Under the pieces are notes generated by a model. That model ran no database searches, was not told the origin of the DNA, and saw only the letters and a list, made by a program, of their open reading frames with translations. 64,000 nt of DNA. It comes from Aradus depressus. Taxonomy: Eukaryota; Arthropoda; Insecta; Hemiptera; Aradidae. The translations under genes were made by a program, and so were the position numbers. The stretch spans positions 36,783,087 through 36,847,086 of the forward strand of contig OY759216.1 of assembly GCA_963662175.1 (NCBI GenBank), given 5' to 3'. Below, piece after piece: positions 52,450 through 62,994 of this stretch. Each line of letters begins with the position of its first letter. Position 1 is the stretch's first letter.

Positions 52450-52730
52450 GACTTTGAACACGATAATTTCTGATAGAATATATCGACACAAACTTTTATC
52501 AATTGTATCCAGAACACATTAGGACCTATTGATTATCAGCCAAATTGGCCTATTAGAGGGGGGGGGGGGGGGGGGGGGAGCTCAGATCAAAATTCCACGA
52601 ATGTTGGTAGGTAGAGTTTTACTTCGCTATACGAAGCATAGGGAAAGTTATGAGATTGGAAAAAATTCTATGCGGAGTTTCAAACGGAATTTCATGTTTT
52701 TCGACCTTTATAGAGGTAGTAAGACGCTAC
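52450..52730 (-). repeat. Family A repeat, inverted to the previous copy
   Basis: GAACACGATAATTTCTGATA, G21 at 52558-52578, TATACGAAGCATAGGGAAAG and TTTCATGTTTTTCGACC. Forms a head-to-head pair with 51995-52440. Confidence 0.8.
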
Positions 52731-52734
52731 AATA

Positions 52735-53375
52735 AGGGGCCGTCCCTAAATTACGTAAGACGATTTTCGACCAGATTGAAAGTAAGATTGAAAATTTTGG
52801 GAATCACCGTACATTATCATAGAAAATAGGATATCAACAGTGCTATATAAATAAAACGCATAGTTAATATCACTAATAATTCAAGCTGGTCCACGTTCTT
52901 CAAAGTTTTATAGAATTAATTGATGAAAAGTACGATGTAAACACTGTCAGCTGTTTGTCAAAACAAACACCAATGCGATCGATACTATCTATCGTGCGTA
53001 CGATATCGTAAACGATTGTCGTAAACGAGAGTATCGATCACTTTCAAAAACCCACTTTTCCACTCGATATTTTCGGTTACAAAAGCTCGAAAATGGTCAG
53101 TTAATTTTATAAATCGCTTTTTCAGACCGTTTTCGATTCAGAACGAATACACGTAATAAAAAACATTTTTTATTCATGTAATTTAAGTGAAAAAACAGTA
53201 ATTTTTGGCAAGTCGGCAATGAAAAATTTTTCTATTATGTTTATTGGAATATATTAGGTAATTTTTCTCTTACGTAAGATTTTCAATGACCCCCCCCCCC
53301 CCCCCCCCTCCCCCACGTAAGATTCGGTCGACCCCTCCCCTAATCGTCTTACGTAATTTAGGGACGCCCCCTAAG
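52735..53375. mobile_element. Family E MITE-like element
   Basis: Ends AGGGGCCGTCCCTAAATTACG and, inverted, AGGGGGCGTCCCTAAATTACG, extending about 35 bp. No coding capacity. C19 at 53290-53308. Confidence 0.7.
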
Positions 53376-53625
53376 CAGTAAAACGCTACCTACCAACATA
53401 CGCAGAATTTTGATTTAAGCTCCCCCCACTCGAATTTCCTGTGAAATTTAATTCTGACCTTTACCATAATTTCCCCTATACTTGATATAACTGGAAATGT
53501 AAAAAACCTAATTAATACCCTGTCTTTAATTAATAAATTTAAGGAATTTCCAATTGCTTTATACAGATCAAGTTACCAAGAAATCGGTTTTATTTAAAAA
53601 GTTAATTGAAAGTTCTTACCAATCA

Positions 53626-53627
<2 letters not shown>

Positions 53628-53661
<34 letters not shown>
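53628..53661 (+). repeat. TC dinucleotide microsatellite
   Basis: About 17 units. Confidence 0.95.
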
Positions 53662-53663
<2 letters not shown>

Positions 53664-53910
53664 GAAAAAGGATACCGGTAAAAAATATAATTTAATATTG
53701 CGATAGCATTAGGTAATTAAAAATTAATTAATAATAAGGAATTTAATATTTCTATCGACCCCCCAGAATTTTATTTGTATGAGAAATATTAGCTTGAGCT
53801 TCTTCAAAATGTTATGATCATGTTTTCCCACCACCTGATTTCAAAAATGTAAAAAAAAAAAAAGAAAAAGCGCTTGTAAAAAAGATAACTCCCGATTTAT
53901 CGAAATTTTA

Positions 53911-54939
53911 AGCCGCGTCTCCACCAACCGAACATGCTCGGCGAACAATGTTCGCTGGAACTATCTGATGTCGTCGAACATTGTTTGGTGTTGGTTTGGT
54001 GTGGACGCCTTCTCGGTGTGGTGGGGGTAGTGGCGGGAACCTGTTGTTGGCCGTCAAAGTTCACTCACAGACCGAACATTTCAGTCGAACTCACGTGTTT
54101 GTCGGTGCAAATTGAGCAGTTTTCTTTGTTTGTGTGGCGTTGTAGCAGAGAGTGTGTAGGTTTTTGATTAATAGTGAGTGTTCGGTTTGATATAATCAAT
54201 TCCACTATCAACAGGGCATTGTACAACTACATGCTTTCCATCTAAAAGCACACTGGTCGAATTGCCATTTATTTTTAAAACCAGTGGAAACCATTGCCCA
54301 TTCTTGACTACTGCTAGGTGTTTTCACATATTCAGATGAAGCATAAACAAGTGCTTCACATACCTTCGGCACTATTTTGGAAATGCTTTGTTTTGAAATC
54401 TTAAAAAGATACATCAACGATGTGTAGGAATCGCCCGTTGCCAAAAATCTTAAAGTCACATCAAAACAGTCATTTACAATTATAGCATTGCGGTAATTGG
54501 TGTCTTGTTTTGAAATAGTTGGTCCAATAAGCGATATAAGTAATTCAAAATCTTCATTACAAACCCTTGTAAAATTTGTGAACAAGCTACTTGCTGTCAG
54601 GTCTGCAAGAAGTTGTTCACTACACTCATCTCTTCCCCTAAAGAGTTGTCTCTGCCACCATCGAGGAGGTCGACGAGCGGTCAATTTCACGTATCCAGCT
54701 GCTATGCACGCTAATAACATACGGCGACGACGCTGTGTAGATGCACTCATGACTAACAATTTCACTCAACTAAATCACAATGACAAAAATGTCCGACTCG
54801 CGAACATTAATTTGTATGTCCACGAACATCTGAAAATGTTCATCGAACATGTTTGGTGACCTATGTGTTGTATGTTTGTCCGTTTTTTGTGTTCGCCAAC
54901 AATGTTCGGCAGACATGTTCGGTTGGTAGAGACGCGGCT
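53911..54939 (-). mobile_element. Deleted PIF/Harbinger element with TTA target duplication
   Basis: Inverted ends AGCCGCGTCTC(C/T)ACCAACC extend about 40 bp. TTA at 53908-53910 and 54940-54942 is the 3-bp duplication typical of this superfamily. 1029 bp, encoding only the N-terminal part of a nuclease on the minus strand. Confidence 0.93.
54208..54750 (-). pseudogene. HARBI1-like transposase/nuclease, N-terminal half
   Basis: ATG 54750 starts MSASTQRRRR. Then RRPPRWWQRQLF, FTNFTRVCNEDFELLISLIG and DVTLRFLATGDSYTSLMYLF, then SKIVPKVCEAL and SSSQEWAMVS. This is the classic HARBI1-type order of DNA-binding and linker segments. The frame shifts at about 54241-54256, just before the first catalytic Asp (DGKHVVVQCP reads on in another frame). 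The remaining catalytic residues are deleted, so the element depends on a related enzyme. A few codons follow in the shifted frame before a stop. Confidence 0.9.
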
Positions 54940-55091
54940 TTATATGTGTATCCATAACCTCATTTGGACACCTATTTATTATCAGCCAAATCGGCGAAAA
55001 ATAAGGCGAGGATTAGGGATCAATCGCAGGGGAAGTAGATTGCCGGTGATTCAACTACGACTTTTTGTTATTTGGCACTGATATAATCTCA

Positions 55092-55162
55092 TATATGAGA
55101 TACAAATTTGTTTGTTTACTGGAAGGTACATAATAGGTACCTTCGAGTAAACAAACAAATTC
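55092..55162. repeat. Short inverted repeat
   Basis: AAATTTGTTTGTTTACT and, inverted, AGTAAACAAACAAATT, about 25-bp arms around GGTACATAATAGGTACC. Confidence 0.75.
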
Positions 55163-55433
55163 GAGTACACAAACTCATATTATGAGTATTATTAGTTACC
55201 TAGTTCCTTTTCGTTTGTAGAAAACAATACTGAATATAATGTGACTCAAAGAATGTGGGGTTTACAAGAAAAATTCTATTTCCATGTCATAACGCTGGTA
55301 AAAACATTCATTGTCCCTTTGTAGCCAGGGGACTTAAAGAGGCTTACTTCTGTTTGTATCTCTTCATTCTTTCTAATGGAAACATAAATGTATCTTTTGT
55401 CCTTTGTTTTATTATTGTCATAAAAAAATATAT

Positions 55434-56219
55434 ATACAGGGTGGCCCAGATAAGCAGGCCACAAGTGAAATAACTCCTAAACGGTTAGAGATATCAAAAT
55501 TGTGCATAGGACTAAAGTTGTAGCACTCGCCGAGAGCTATATTATAGGGTCCTCGAAAAGACATAAATGACCCTTTTAATGGCTCAAACAGCCCTTCGAA
55601 GGTCAAGTAGTTCTTGAAAAAAAAACGTTTAAAGTTGCACGTTTTGCTTATTCTGAAGTTATTAAATTCCAACTTTTTTTTTTTTTTTTTTTTATTATTA
55701 TTTTTTTTTATTTGGCCTCATGTACGATGCATATTAGCCATGTCACTGTGTAATTTACTAGTTGTTTACGACATCCATGGCCCCGGGAGGGAGTTCTATC
55801 TATGAAATAAAACTCTCTCCCGGACGGGATTCGAACCCGAAAACCATGGTGAGACCATGCGACCAAAGCCCTACGCTCTAGCCCGCACGGCCGCCATGGC
55901 TCCCCCAACTAACTTCAGAATAAGAAAAACGTGCAACTTTAAACGTTTTTGTTCCGAGAACTACTTGACGTATCAAAAATCTGTTTGCACAGTTCTTCCT
56001 TGTTTCTTTAGTACTTTAATAAAATGTAATGAAACTTAAGGGTCAAAAGGAAAGCACGCCCTTCGAAGGGCTGTTTGAGCCATTAAAAGGGTCATTTTTG
56101 TATTTTCGAGAAAGCCATACTATAGCTCTCGGCGAGTGCTACAACTTTAGCCTGATGCACAATTTTGATATCTCTAACCGTTTAGGAGTTATTTCACTTG
56201 TGGCCTGGGCCACCCTGTA
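55434..56219. mobile_element. Foldback element with TACAGGGTGGCCCA ends, SINE2 at the apex
   Basis: The arms (55434-55665 and about 55915-56219) are inverted copies. They start TACAGGGTGGCCCAG and include AACTCCTAAACGGTTAGAG and AACGTGCAACTTTAAACG (inverted). TA flanks are compatible with a TA duplication. The right arm has an extra segment of about 100 bp. Confidence 0.85.
55672..55912 (-). mobile_element. SINE2 copy nested in the foldback
   Basis: T-rich tail at 55672-55712, GTTTACGACATCCATGGC, GGGATTCGAACCCGAAAACC B-box, GCCCTACGCTCTAGCC A-box region and head end GCCATGGCTCCC. Confidence 0.88.
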
Positions 56220-56225
56220 TGTGTG

Positions 56226-56338
56226 ATGCGGCCATTACAGGACTTTCTTGCCAGTATGAAATAATTTTGAGAAGGGGAAGGAGGAGAGACTGATCTGTAA
56301 GTGTGGTTGGTATAAGAATGTCCGTGATTGGCCACATC
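56226..56338. repeat. 113-bp inverted-end element
   Basis: TGATGCGGCCATTACAGGAC and, inverted, TGATGTGGCCAATCACGGAC. A relative is at 32890. Confidence 0.6.
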
Positions 56339-56394
56339 ACTTATATATATATATATATTTTCATAATTTTATCATTTTTCGAAAAACTACCAAT

Positions 56395-56965
56395 TAGACA
56401 TTAAGATTACATTCTTCGGGGAGCTATGACGTTTGTCTTATTGCTCTTATCTCAAAATGAGAATAGGAAATTTTATAAGGAACATTTTTGTTAAGATTCC
56501 ATTTTTCGATAGGATTAACTGTTTTCGGTTAATTCAAGGAAACGTCTAAAATTATGTGTTTCAAACCTACATTTCAAGGTTTTCGGCATTTATCCCAATA
56601 ACCTGACGACCTGCGAAAAATCGTATTTTATATAAAATATGTATTTGAATGTTCCCTACTTGAAAATATTTTTTATTAGGCTATAAATATAAGCGATATC
56701 TTGTAAAATGTTGTTAGGTCCCGGAGTAAAGTGGTCTCAATTTTCGGCAGATTTCGGCAAAAATCTAAGTTAGCACATGTGGCCAGTTCATTCCAAATTT
56801 CAAGTTCATAGCTACAATCGTTTTTGCGGTAGAGAGCTCACAGCTCACAACACACGCACAGACATCATCGCGAAAGTGGTCAAAAGGTATTCATGGGACC
56901 TTCAAACGTGAAAATCCGTTGAAACCTCGATCTCGAATTTTTGCACGATTACAATACGGCTCTTC
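56395..56965 (+). repeat. Family B repeat, longest copy
   Basis: GAGCTATGACGTTTGTCTTA start, GATAGGATTAACTGTTTTCG, GGTCCCGGAGTAAAGTGGTC, CATAGCTACAATCGTTTTTG and TTTTGCACGATTACAATACG. Confidence 0.8.
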
Positions 56966-56984
56966 TTCTACGGTGGAAAACTGT

Positions 56985-57450
56985 AGGGATGATAGAGAAA
57001 TACTTGTCATCCCCGGTCAGTCACCATTCTGGACTTTCAGGCGGGCGGTTCTCACAGCCTCAGCTAAAATGGTACTACGGGGGTGGTTGCTTTCAAGCGG
57101 CACCACCAACTGGGGTTGGTTTCGTAGAGGTGGTTACTGGCACCAGCACCGGAAGCCAGTCCCTGGCAGATTCTGATGCTGGGACCAGAACGAAGAAGTA
57201 GTGAGTGTCCCAATTCCTCGCCAATTCCAAGGAACTAACTCCACTCTAGACCAATATTCACCCCAATAGGATGTCCTAAATATTTTTAGAAGGTTGGATT
57301 CTATTCTAGGCGGGGTATGGGCAGGAGCCTCAGTACCGCTAATGAGTGACTTCTACCAACTAAAAAAAAAAAAACCTATACTATTGTAATTTAATGTGCT
57401 TATTATTGTTATTGTGAAATAAAATGTTCTAAAAAAAATGATTCTAATTC
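56985..57450 (+). other. GC-rich patch followed by AATAAA, unidentified
   Basis: 56990-57200 is GC-rich and open in two frames (stops near 57174 and 57199) without a recognisable domain. AATAAAATG at about 57418 and an A-run follow, as at a retroposed 3' end. Nature unknown. Confidence 0.3.
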
Positions 57451-57684
57451 TTTCTTACCTTCCTTTGGTCGTGGGTCCGCCAAGACTAACAGTTGTGAAA
57501 AACTAAAATGACATGAGGTGCAAAATACATGAAATAAACTTAGACCATTCTGGTTTGATTATCTATATTCTTGATAAAAAAACAATTGTGAAATACTTAA
57601 AACTATTGCTCAGAATCCTTGCTAGATTAATAAAAATTGAAAATATATCCTCTCGAAAATTATTCTCTGGCTTTGTCTTTATAA

Positions 57685-58140
57685 TTGTTTAGAAATAAGG
57701 TACCTTATAGATTTAGTGTTGGTTGTGGTGAGAATTGGGTCCTGGAGTTGAACAATGATCAGCCTCCTCTGTCCGTTTCAATGGTTGATAAAAGCGCCAA
57801 CGGTTCTCCCTCTGCTGATCTGGTGTTATATCCTGGCTGCTCTGCCCAGTGGGTGAAAAAAGGTGATCCTCTGTCTCTGGAGATATCTGATGAACATGTC
57901 CGATCCTCTCTCCCTGGCGGCAACTGACGGAGTGGGGCTTGTTCCTACCCCTCAGGTGGCAAAAGTCGAAGAATATTGATCCATATTGGGGTCCGCTCAC
58001 AGGAACTTTCCCGCCCTCCGGAAATCTCCTGGGTGCCTATTGGTGGCTCAGTCCCCCTCCTTGGTTTCTCCGTACTGTCGTGTCTCTTCTAGGACCGGTT
58101 TTCACTCCTTTGTTCCGAACTTATTTGAAACAATAGATGT
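57685..58140 (+). other. GC-rich patch, unidentified
   Basis: An 80-codon ORF (57685-57927) reads SVSMVDKSANGSPSADLVLY in its middle. Equally long ORFs exist on the other strand. No domain recognised. Confidence 0.25.
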
Positions 58141-58189
58141 CCCTAATTTTGGACATTACACTATAGATATAAAAAGGTAAAAACTAAGT

Positions 58190-58600
58190 TTGTTTCATGT
58201 ATTTAGAGTTATACCTAAGGGAGTGCTAGCAATGGCCAATTTCTCCCCTCATATGTTTACTGGAATTCAGCTCCTCCTGTCCCTCTCGGTTTGCCACCAC
58301 TATTGGTCAGTGGCTGGCAGAACGTGGTGGTGCGGGGGATCACCAGGACTATTCTGGCCTCATCCACCTCCGCTAACTTGGAGGAATGATGATGGACTCA
58401 CCGCGGTAATCTTCCGTGAAATCTGAAGCTGAATTTATAATTTTTTTTTTACTATTATTGATTTCCTATTATATTTATTCCTATTATTTATTTTATTTTT
58501 TATTATTAACATTTTGTATACGATATATTTTACTTAAAATAAATATTACAGATTATTAGAGACATTTTTATTTTCATTTCCTTCTTTTACTTATTTTTTA
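58190..58600 (+). repeat. Family F repeat end
   Basis: TTCAGCTCCTCCTGTCCCT, CGGTTTGCCACCACTATTGG and GAAGCTGAATTTATAATT, then an AT-only tail. Longer than the copy at 8046. Confidence 0.5.
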
Positions 58601-58779
58601 TTATTATTAATTATAAATACTTTTTACTTTATTTTTATTATTTTCATTCATTTTTCTTTTATTATCATTCATATTATTCTTTTTTTAAATGGTACTTATT
58701 CTTGTACGTATCAACTTTACTTATGGTTTTATTTTCACCGGTTGTAAATATGTCCGTTAAAGTTGTTACTATAAAACGA

Positions 58780-58839
58780 AACTTAGAACTGGATCGCGAC
58801 AGATGGAGACGGCTGGTGAGAGCGGCGAAAGACCTGTAA
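58780..58839 (+). pseudogene. RTE-like LINE ORF2, last codons
   Basis: NLELDRDRWRRLVRAAKDL followed by TAA. The D-R-x-x-W-R-x-L-V-x-A pattern closes ORF2 in RTE-type LINEs. The 5' part is missing. Confidence 0.45.
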
Positions 58840-59230
58840 GGTCAGAAAATCAACGGAACAGATATGTTAGGTTGGTAGAAATTATAAGTTGACATTATAA
58901 ACAGAACGTTTCGTATGATAGCCAGAACTCAGATGAGTAGTCTGAATTTCAAGGGACTGTTTGTGGACTGTAAAGGTGTGAAGAAGAGAGGCCGGGGATC
59001 GTCCACAGGAAATTGTTTAGTTTAGTAGTGACTTCCCGGAGAGATTTACAGCCTCCTGTCTCTTTTGGAAAGTAGTGTCAAGCAGGCTGTCGGGTATCTT
59101 GTTCCATCGGCAGGAGACCATTCAGGAGAACGTAGGGGGAATGAAGTGGATGTAACTTCTTCTTGGCTGTTATTCCCAAGCGAGTTGTGGACTTACTACT
59201 AACTCAGGAACACGAATGTGCTCATACATA
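58840..59230. other. Unassigned stretch
   Basis: Moderate GC, no open frame or known repeat. Confidence 0.3.
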
Positions 59231-59234
59231 CTTT

Positions 59235-59490
59235 TTACTTCCCGGGATATACGAAATATAAGGGTAGTTATATTATGAAGGGGAGGGGGCTCAATTCAAA
59301 AACCCTAATAACTGCCAATTTAATCAATTTATGCACAAAAAATTTAGTATGAGTATTCAGGTACCTCATGTAAGTCAACTGTTGAATATTAGCGCAAACG
59401 GTCGACTGGTTTTGGAGAGTGAGCGAAAAGTAATTGATTAATTCGTTCTGGGGAAAGTACATTGCCGGAGATTCACCGCCATGCCGAGGC
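59235..59490 (-). repeat. Family A repeat, central part deleted
   Basis: GATATACGAAATATAAGGG, then straight to the CTAATAACTGCCAATTTAAT monomer and GTTCTGGGGAAAGTACATTG. Confidence 0.8.
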
Positions 59491-59965
59491 GGAGAACTAT
59501 GGCGTCGAACTCACGTACCTTTTCCAATTACATTTATTAGGCTTCAGTATTTTTCAAGATATCATTATAGAACAGGCAGACGGACGTACCATCGGCCATC
59601 GTAAGGAAAAATGAATAATACAATGCTTAATGCAAATTTTCATGTAACAAATAGTAAATAATAAATCTGACATGTTGGCTTGAAATGAGTTTTTGGAAAA
59701 TTCTATTTTCATGAGATGTCAGTTTAATATTTGATGTGCCATGAATTACTTACGTTTAATCTATTCGAATAGGCTCGTTCAGCAGAGCGGCGAATAGACG
59801 TACACACCTCAGGTGAAAAATCACCTTTCTATGGAAAGTTCACAAGTCTTGTAGGACATTAACACAAATGAGAAAATCAATAATTCACAAGAGCAAATCT
59901 TGTTGGGAGGGATGTTCCAGCTGGCAGTGAGCACTATCTCTAACCTGAGCATTACTTATATATTG
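59491..59965. other. Unassigned stretch
   Basis: No gene or shared repeat was recognised. Confidence 0.35.
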
Positions 59966-59969
59966 GTAG

Positions 59970-60075
59970 AGGGCGCCGGTAGCGTAGATTACTGGATCGC
60001 GGGTTCGAAACCCAGCCGAGGCCCTCAAGGTTTTTATTTGGGAGATGGAAAAACCTTGAGCATGCCGTAAGCTGT
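59970..60075 (+). mobile_element. SINE1 head fragment
   Basis: GAGGGCGCCGGTAGCGTAGA (internal deletion), GGGTTCGAAACCCAGCC, then CCTTGAGCATGCCGTAAG. Confidence 0.8.
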
Positions 60076-61240
60076 ACCCCCGCAGGATCATTCCCACACC
60101 TAAATAGAGACAGAAGAGGTCATGGGGGCGCGGGTGATCTCCCGTACCCCCCGGATCTGCTTAGCCTCTGACTAGCAGTGGAGGCAGACCGAGAGGAACA
60201 GGAGAGCTGAAGAGAGGCAACAATGAGGGAAAAGGCTAGTCACTACCAGCACTGCTAGGACACTGTCTTATCATAGCAGGTCTCTCGGCCAGCACCGCCT
60301 CAGTTTTTAGGTCGACGACAAAGGAAACATAGTAGGGAGCATCAACTTTTTTTTTTGATTAACTAACATCGTATTGAGGTCCCTCTAGATCAAGCAGTTC
60401 CTTGCAAGCCAAAAGTCTTCCACTACGATAAGATATTTAGTTTCTGTAAATTTTGGCAGTAGCCACGCCCCCCACACATCGCTTTCAAAGGCTAAAAACG
60501 GCAGGATTTTCTCATATAGCAGCCAACTGTCTTACCCTCAGAAGTCAGTTCCTGGATAGTACGGGACAGAGGACAGCCTTGCATGCGCCTCAGTTAGTTT
60601 CTTCTACAGACGCTACAAAACTCGAAAGAGTTGCCCAATGTTTTGTGGTTCATGTCCACATAGCAGTAGCGATAGTAACATACAGCTAAATAGAATAATT
60701 TAACAGAAAACGCATATATTTTATTTTCCTATGATTTTTTTGCAACATCAGAAGAACGAATCAAATTTTAAACGATGAATATTAAAGCAGATATTAAAGG
60801 CGAAAAGCGTTTTGGCAAAAGCCATGAATCGTGAGTCAAAAATTGACCACAAACAATAGTAGAACCACAATATTAGACAATCGATTCCAGCAAAAGATAT
60901 TAAAAATATCGTATGTTAATTATCGGTATATGTCACAAGGAGGACTAGCTAGTTAGTGATAAAATATCACATAATATTGATATTAATTTGAGTAGTCTCT
61001 TTATGAATGTTTTGTCACAAGTAGAAATATGAAGAGAGTTCAGAGATATCAAGGAATACTTTCTTGTTAAACGAATACAAGTGATCAAAGAGAATTTACA
61101 ACCAGCAAACTATTTATGTACAAAGGGCCTTGTAGATTGGATATCTTGTAAGTATAGTGCTTCGCAACTAAAACGGCCTACATAGGGAAACAGGGCTACA
61201 AAGAACTTCCAAGGGGGGAATATCTTCTCTTTATGTGATA
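60076..61240. other. Unassigned stretch; first 270 bp GC-rich
   Basis: 60080-60340 is GC-rich without an open frame. The rest is AT-rich. ORF 60453-60689 has no recognised motif. Confidence 0.3.
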
Positions 61241-61242
61241 GT

Positions 61243-61460
61243 GAAATGTTGTGGGATGAGATTTCTCATAGAAATAAAATATGTTGTCTTCCCACTGTTT
61301 TAATTTTGACCAGAACAGGTTTTCAACGCAACAGCGTCATCAGTACATCTATGATAGAATAAATATACTATACAAATTATGAAAAGTATAAATATTAAAC
61401 CATCAGAATACAGAGTAACAAAATAAAAACTTACTTACCCCACCCACATAATATGTAGAT
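61243..61460 (-). repeat. Family C repeat with hammerhead-like core
   Basis: TGTTGTGGGATGAGATTTCT, GTCTTCCCACTGTTTTAA, core, ATCTATGATAGAATAAAT and ACTTACCCCACC. Confidence 0.78.
61313..61343 (-). ncRNA. Hammerhead-ribozyme-like motif, family C, shortened
   Basis: Minus strand: CTGATGA (61343-61337), CGC/GCG stem with TGTT loop, TT, GAA, AACCTGTT and C. Lacks three bases of the stem present at 51667-51700. Confidence 0.4.
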
Positions 61461-61674
61461 ATATTATATCTGCAATAGTATAAAATTCACCATACAGCCA
61501 AAGGAGTTTTTGTTATAAAATATATTAGATGGGGAACAGGAATAACATATCTGTCCCCATCCATGAAATTTTAAATTTCTAAATTGTATTTATATGTTTA
61601 TTTAAATTTTTAAACCTCTTCATTATTAAATCATTTTAAATTATGTTATTCTCAAAATTATTTTATCAGATTGC

Positions 61675-61706
61675 CTAATGATGAAGGCAACCTCGAAAGC
61701 CGGCTA
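61675..61706 (+). ncRNA. Hammerhead-ribozyme-like motif, type GCCGGC
   Basis: CTAATGA (G-to-A change in the box), unpaired T, GAAG/CCTC stem with GCAA loop and one mismatch, GAA, the palindrome AGCCGGCT (61698-61705) and A. Complements 13041-13072, in which the box is intact but GAA is not. Confidence 0.45.
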
Positions 61707-61826
61707 ATAAAAACTAATAAAATATGTGAGAGGTCAGCTTTTTTTATTTTACAACTTGTGAAAAAATCTCTTCTCACTATGTCAGCAGCCATCTGCATAT
61801 TATTTCCTTTTCGTCATTGTACTTTA

Positions 61827-62065
61827 GGTTTAGATTTTATGACTCATGCCCGGGCTTTAACTACGAGGTCATATCGCCTACTACCAGAGCGCTCTTTCGT
61901 CACTCTGGTGGACATGAGCCCGACTCTACTGTGGGAGTCCTAAATTTTGTCTACCCTAAATTTCTATTCACCTAGGGCAGGGGTCTTTAACGAGCACCTG
62001 ACATCGTACAGGCTCGGGACCATCGCTTAACGTCCTATCCGAAGGACGGCATGCTTAAGTTCATG
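61827..62065 (-). mobile_element. 5'-truncated SINE1 with target duplication
   Basis: Flanked by GTACTTTA at 61819-61826 and 62066-62073. The 3' end with CTAAACCTAAA-like tail is intact; the tRNA head is missing. Confidence 0.88.
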
Positions 62066-62073
62066 GTACTTTA

Positions 62074-62990
62074 TATTTATTTTCCATTTAGTCATTTCCA
62101 TTATTATTGAAAAGTTAATTGCTTATGATCATTCTGAAGAATTAAATTTCCGGTGAATCACCGATTTTTTTTCTCTCCACAATGGCATAGGGACCAGTGT
62201 GCAAGAGGGTCCTTGCCCCTCTTTAGGCTGAACCGTGGTCCTAGAAAGTCAATTTCTATCCTAGACTTAGGATATTATTCAAGTTCTTAAGACAAACTTG
62301 ATTTTCCAAAATATGGATCTCAGATCCGGATCATTGGTTCAGGGGCATGTCCTCGCTCGCCAATTTCTGGGATCCCAAATTTTTTCTCGCACCCAGACCC
62401 CTCAATTCGTCGCTACGCAACTATCCCTTTTTAATCCAGTTCGTAAAAATGAAACCCTGATCAGAAACTATATATAGGTACATAGAAGGCTATTGTACCG
62501 TATTTCTTTCTCGTCTCAAGTCTAGTCAAAGTCGGATTATTTGGCCCCTCCAAGAGTTAAAGCTAACACTCATAGAACAACAATTCGTCAGAATTCGCTT
62601 CTACGGAACTCACAGACCAGTTACCAAGGGTCGATTGTAATTATAAAGGGTGTCAGTACCTTGATTAAAATTTGTCGTCCCCTTGAACAAACAGAAAAGA
62701 AATGATTGAAATAATAAAGTTGAATGAAATAAATAAATATGAAATGTCGCGACAAACAAATTTACTAAGCTGGCCAGCGAAGGAGCGTACGTGTTGAGGC
62801 GAGCTATCACGTAACTTGGTTAGGTCACGTAGCGGGTGCTGTGAGGTAGGGTCTTGTTTAACTTAGATCATCAGGCTAAAAAGGAACGTACTCAGGCAAA
62901 CTTAAAATCACCATCCCACTAATGGGAGAACTAAGTGGAAATGAGTTTTGGCAATGGCAGACTATAAAAATACAAAACATTCCTTCATTT
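62074..62990. other. Unassigned stretch
   Basis: CCGGTGAATCACCGATTTTT at 62150 is a family A end. Otherwise no gene or repeat was recognised. Confidence 0.35.
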
Positions 62991-62994
62991 TAGC

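Larger units (their letters stand above)
53825..55065 (-). repeat. Family A repeat split by a Harbinger derivative
   Basis: GTTTTCCCACCACCTGATTT and ACTCCCGATTTATCGAAATT to the left; TATATGTGTATCCATAACC and GGTGATTCAACTACGAC to the right. Confidence 0.8.

Noticed and set aside
52617..52650. loxP-like sequence (TTCGCTATACGAAGCATAGG, GAAAGTTAT)
   Set aside because: It is the normal end of family A, also present diverged at 19600 and 22090; spacer and arms do not match a recombinase site.
9949..53308. Long G/C homopolymers as proof of a functional G-quadruplex system
   Set aside because: They sit in different elements and could be slippage or read errors; kept only as separate observations.
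57713..58000. 95-codon minus-strand ORF
   Set aside because: Shadow of the plus-strand open region; neither is supported by a domain.
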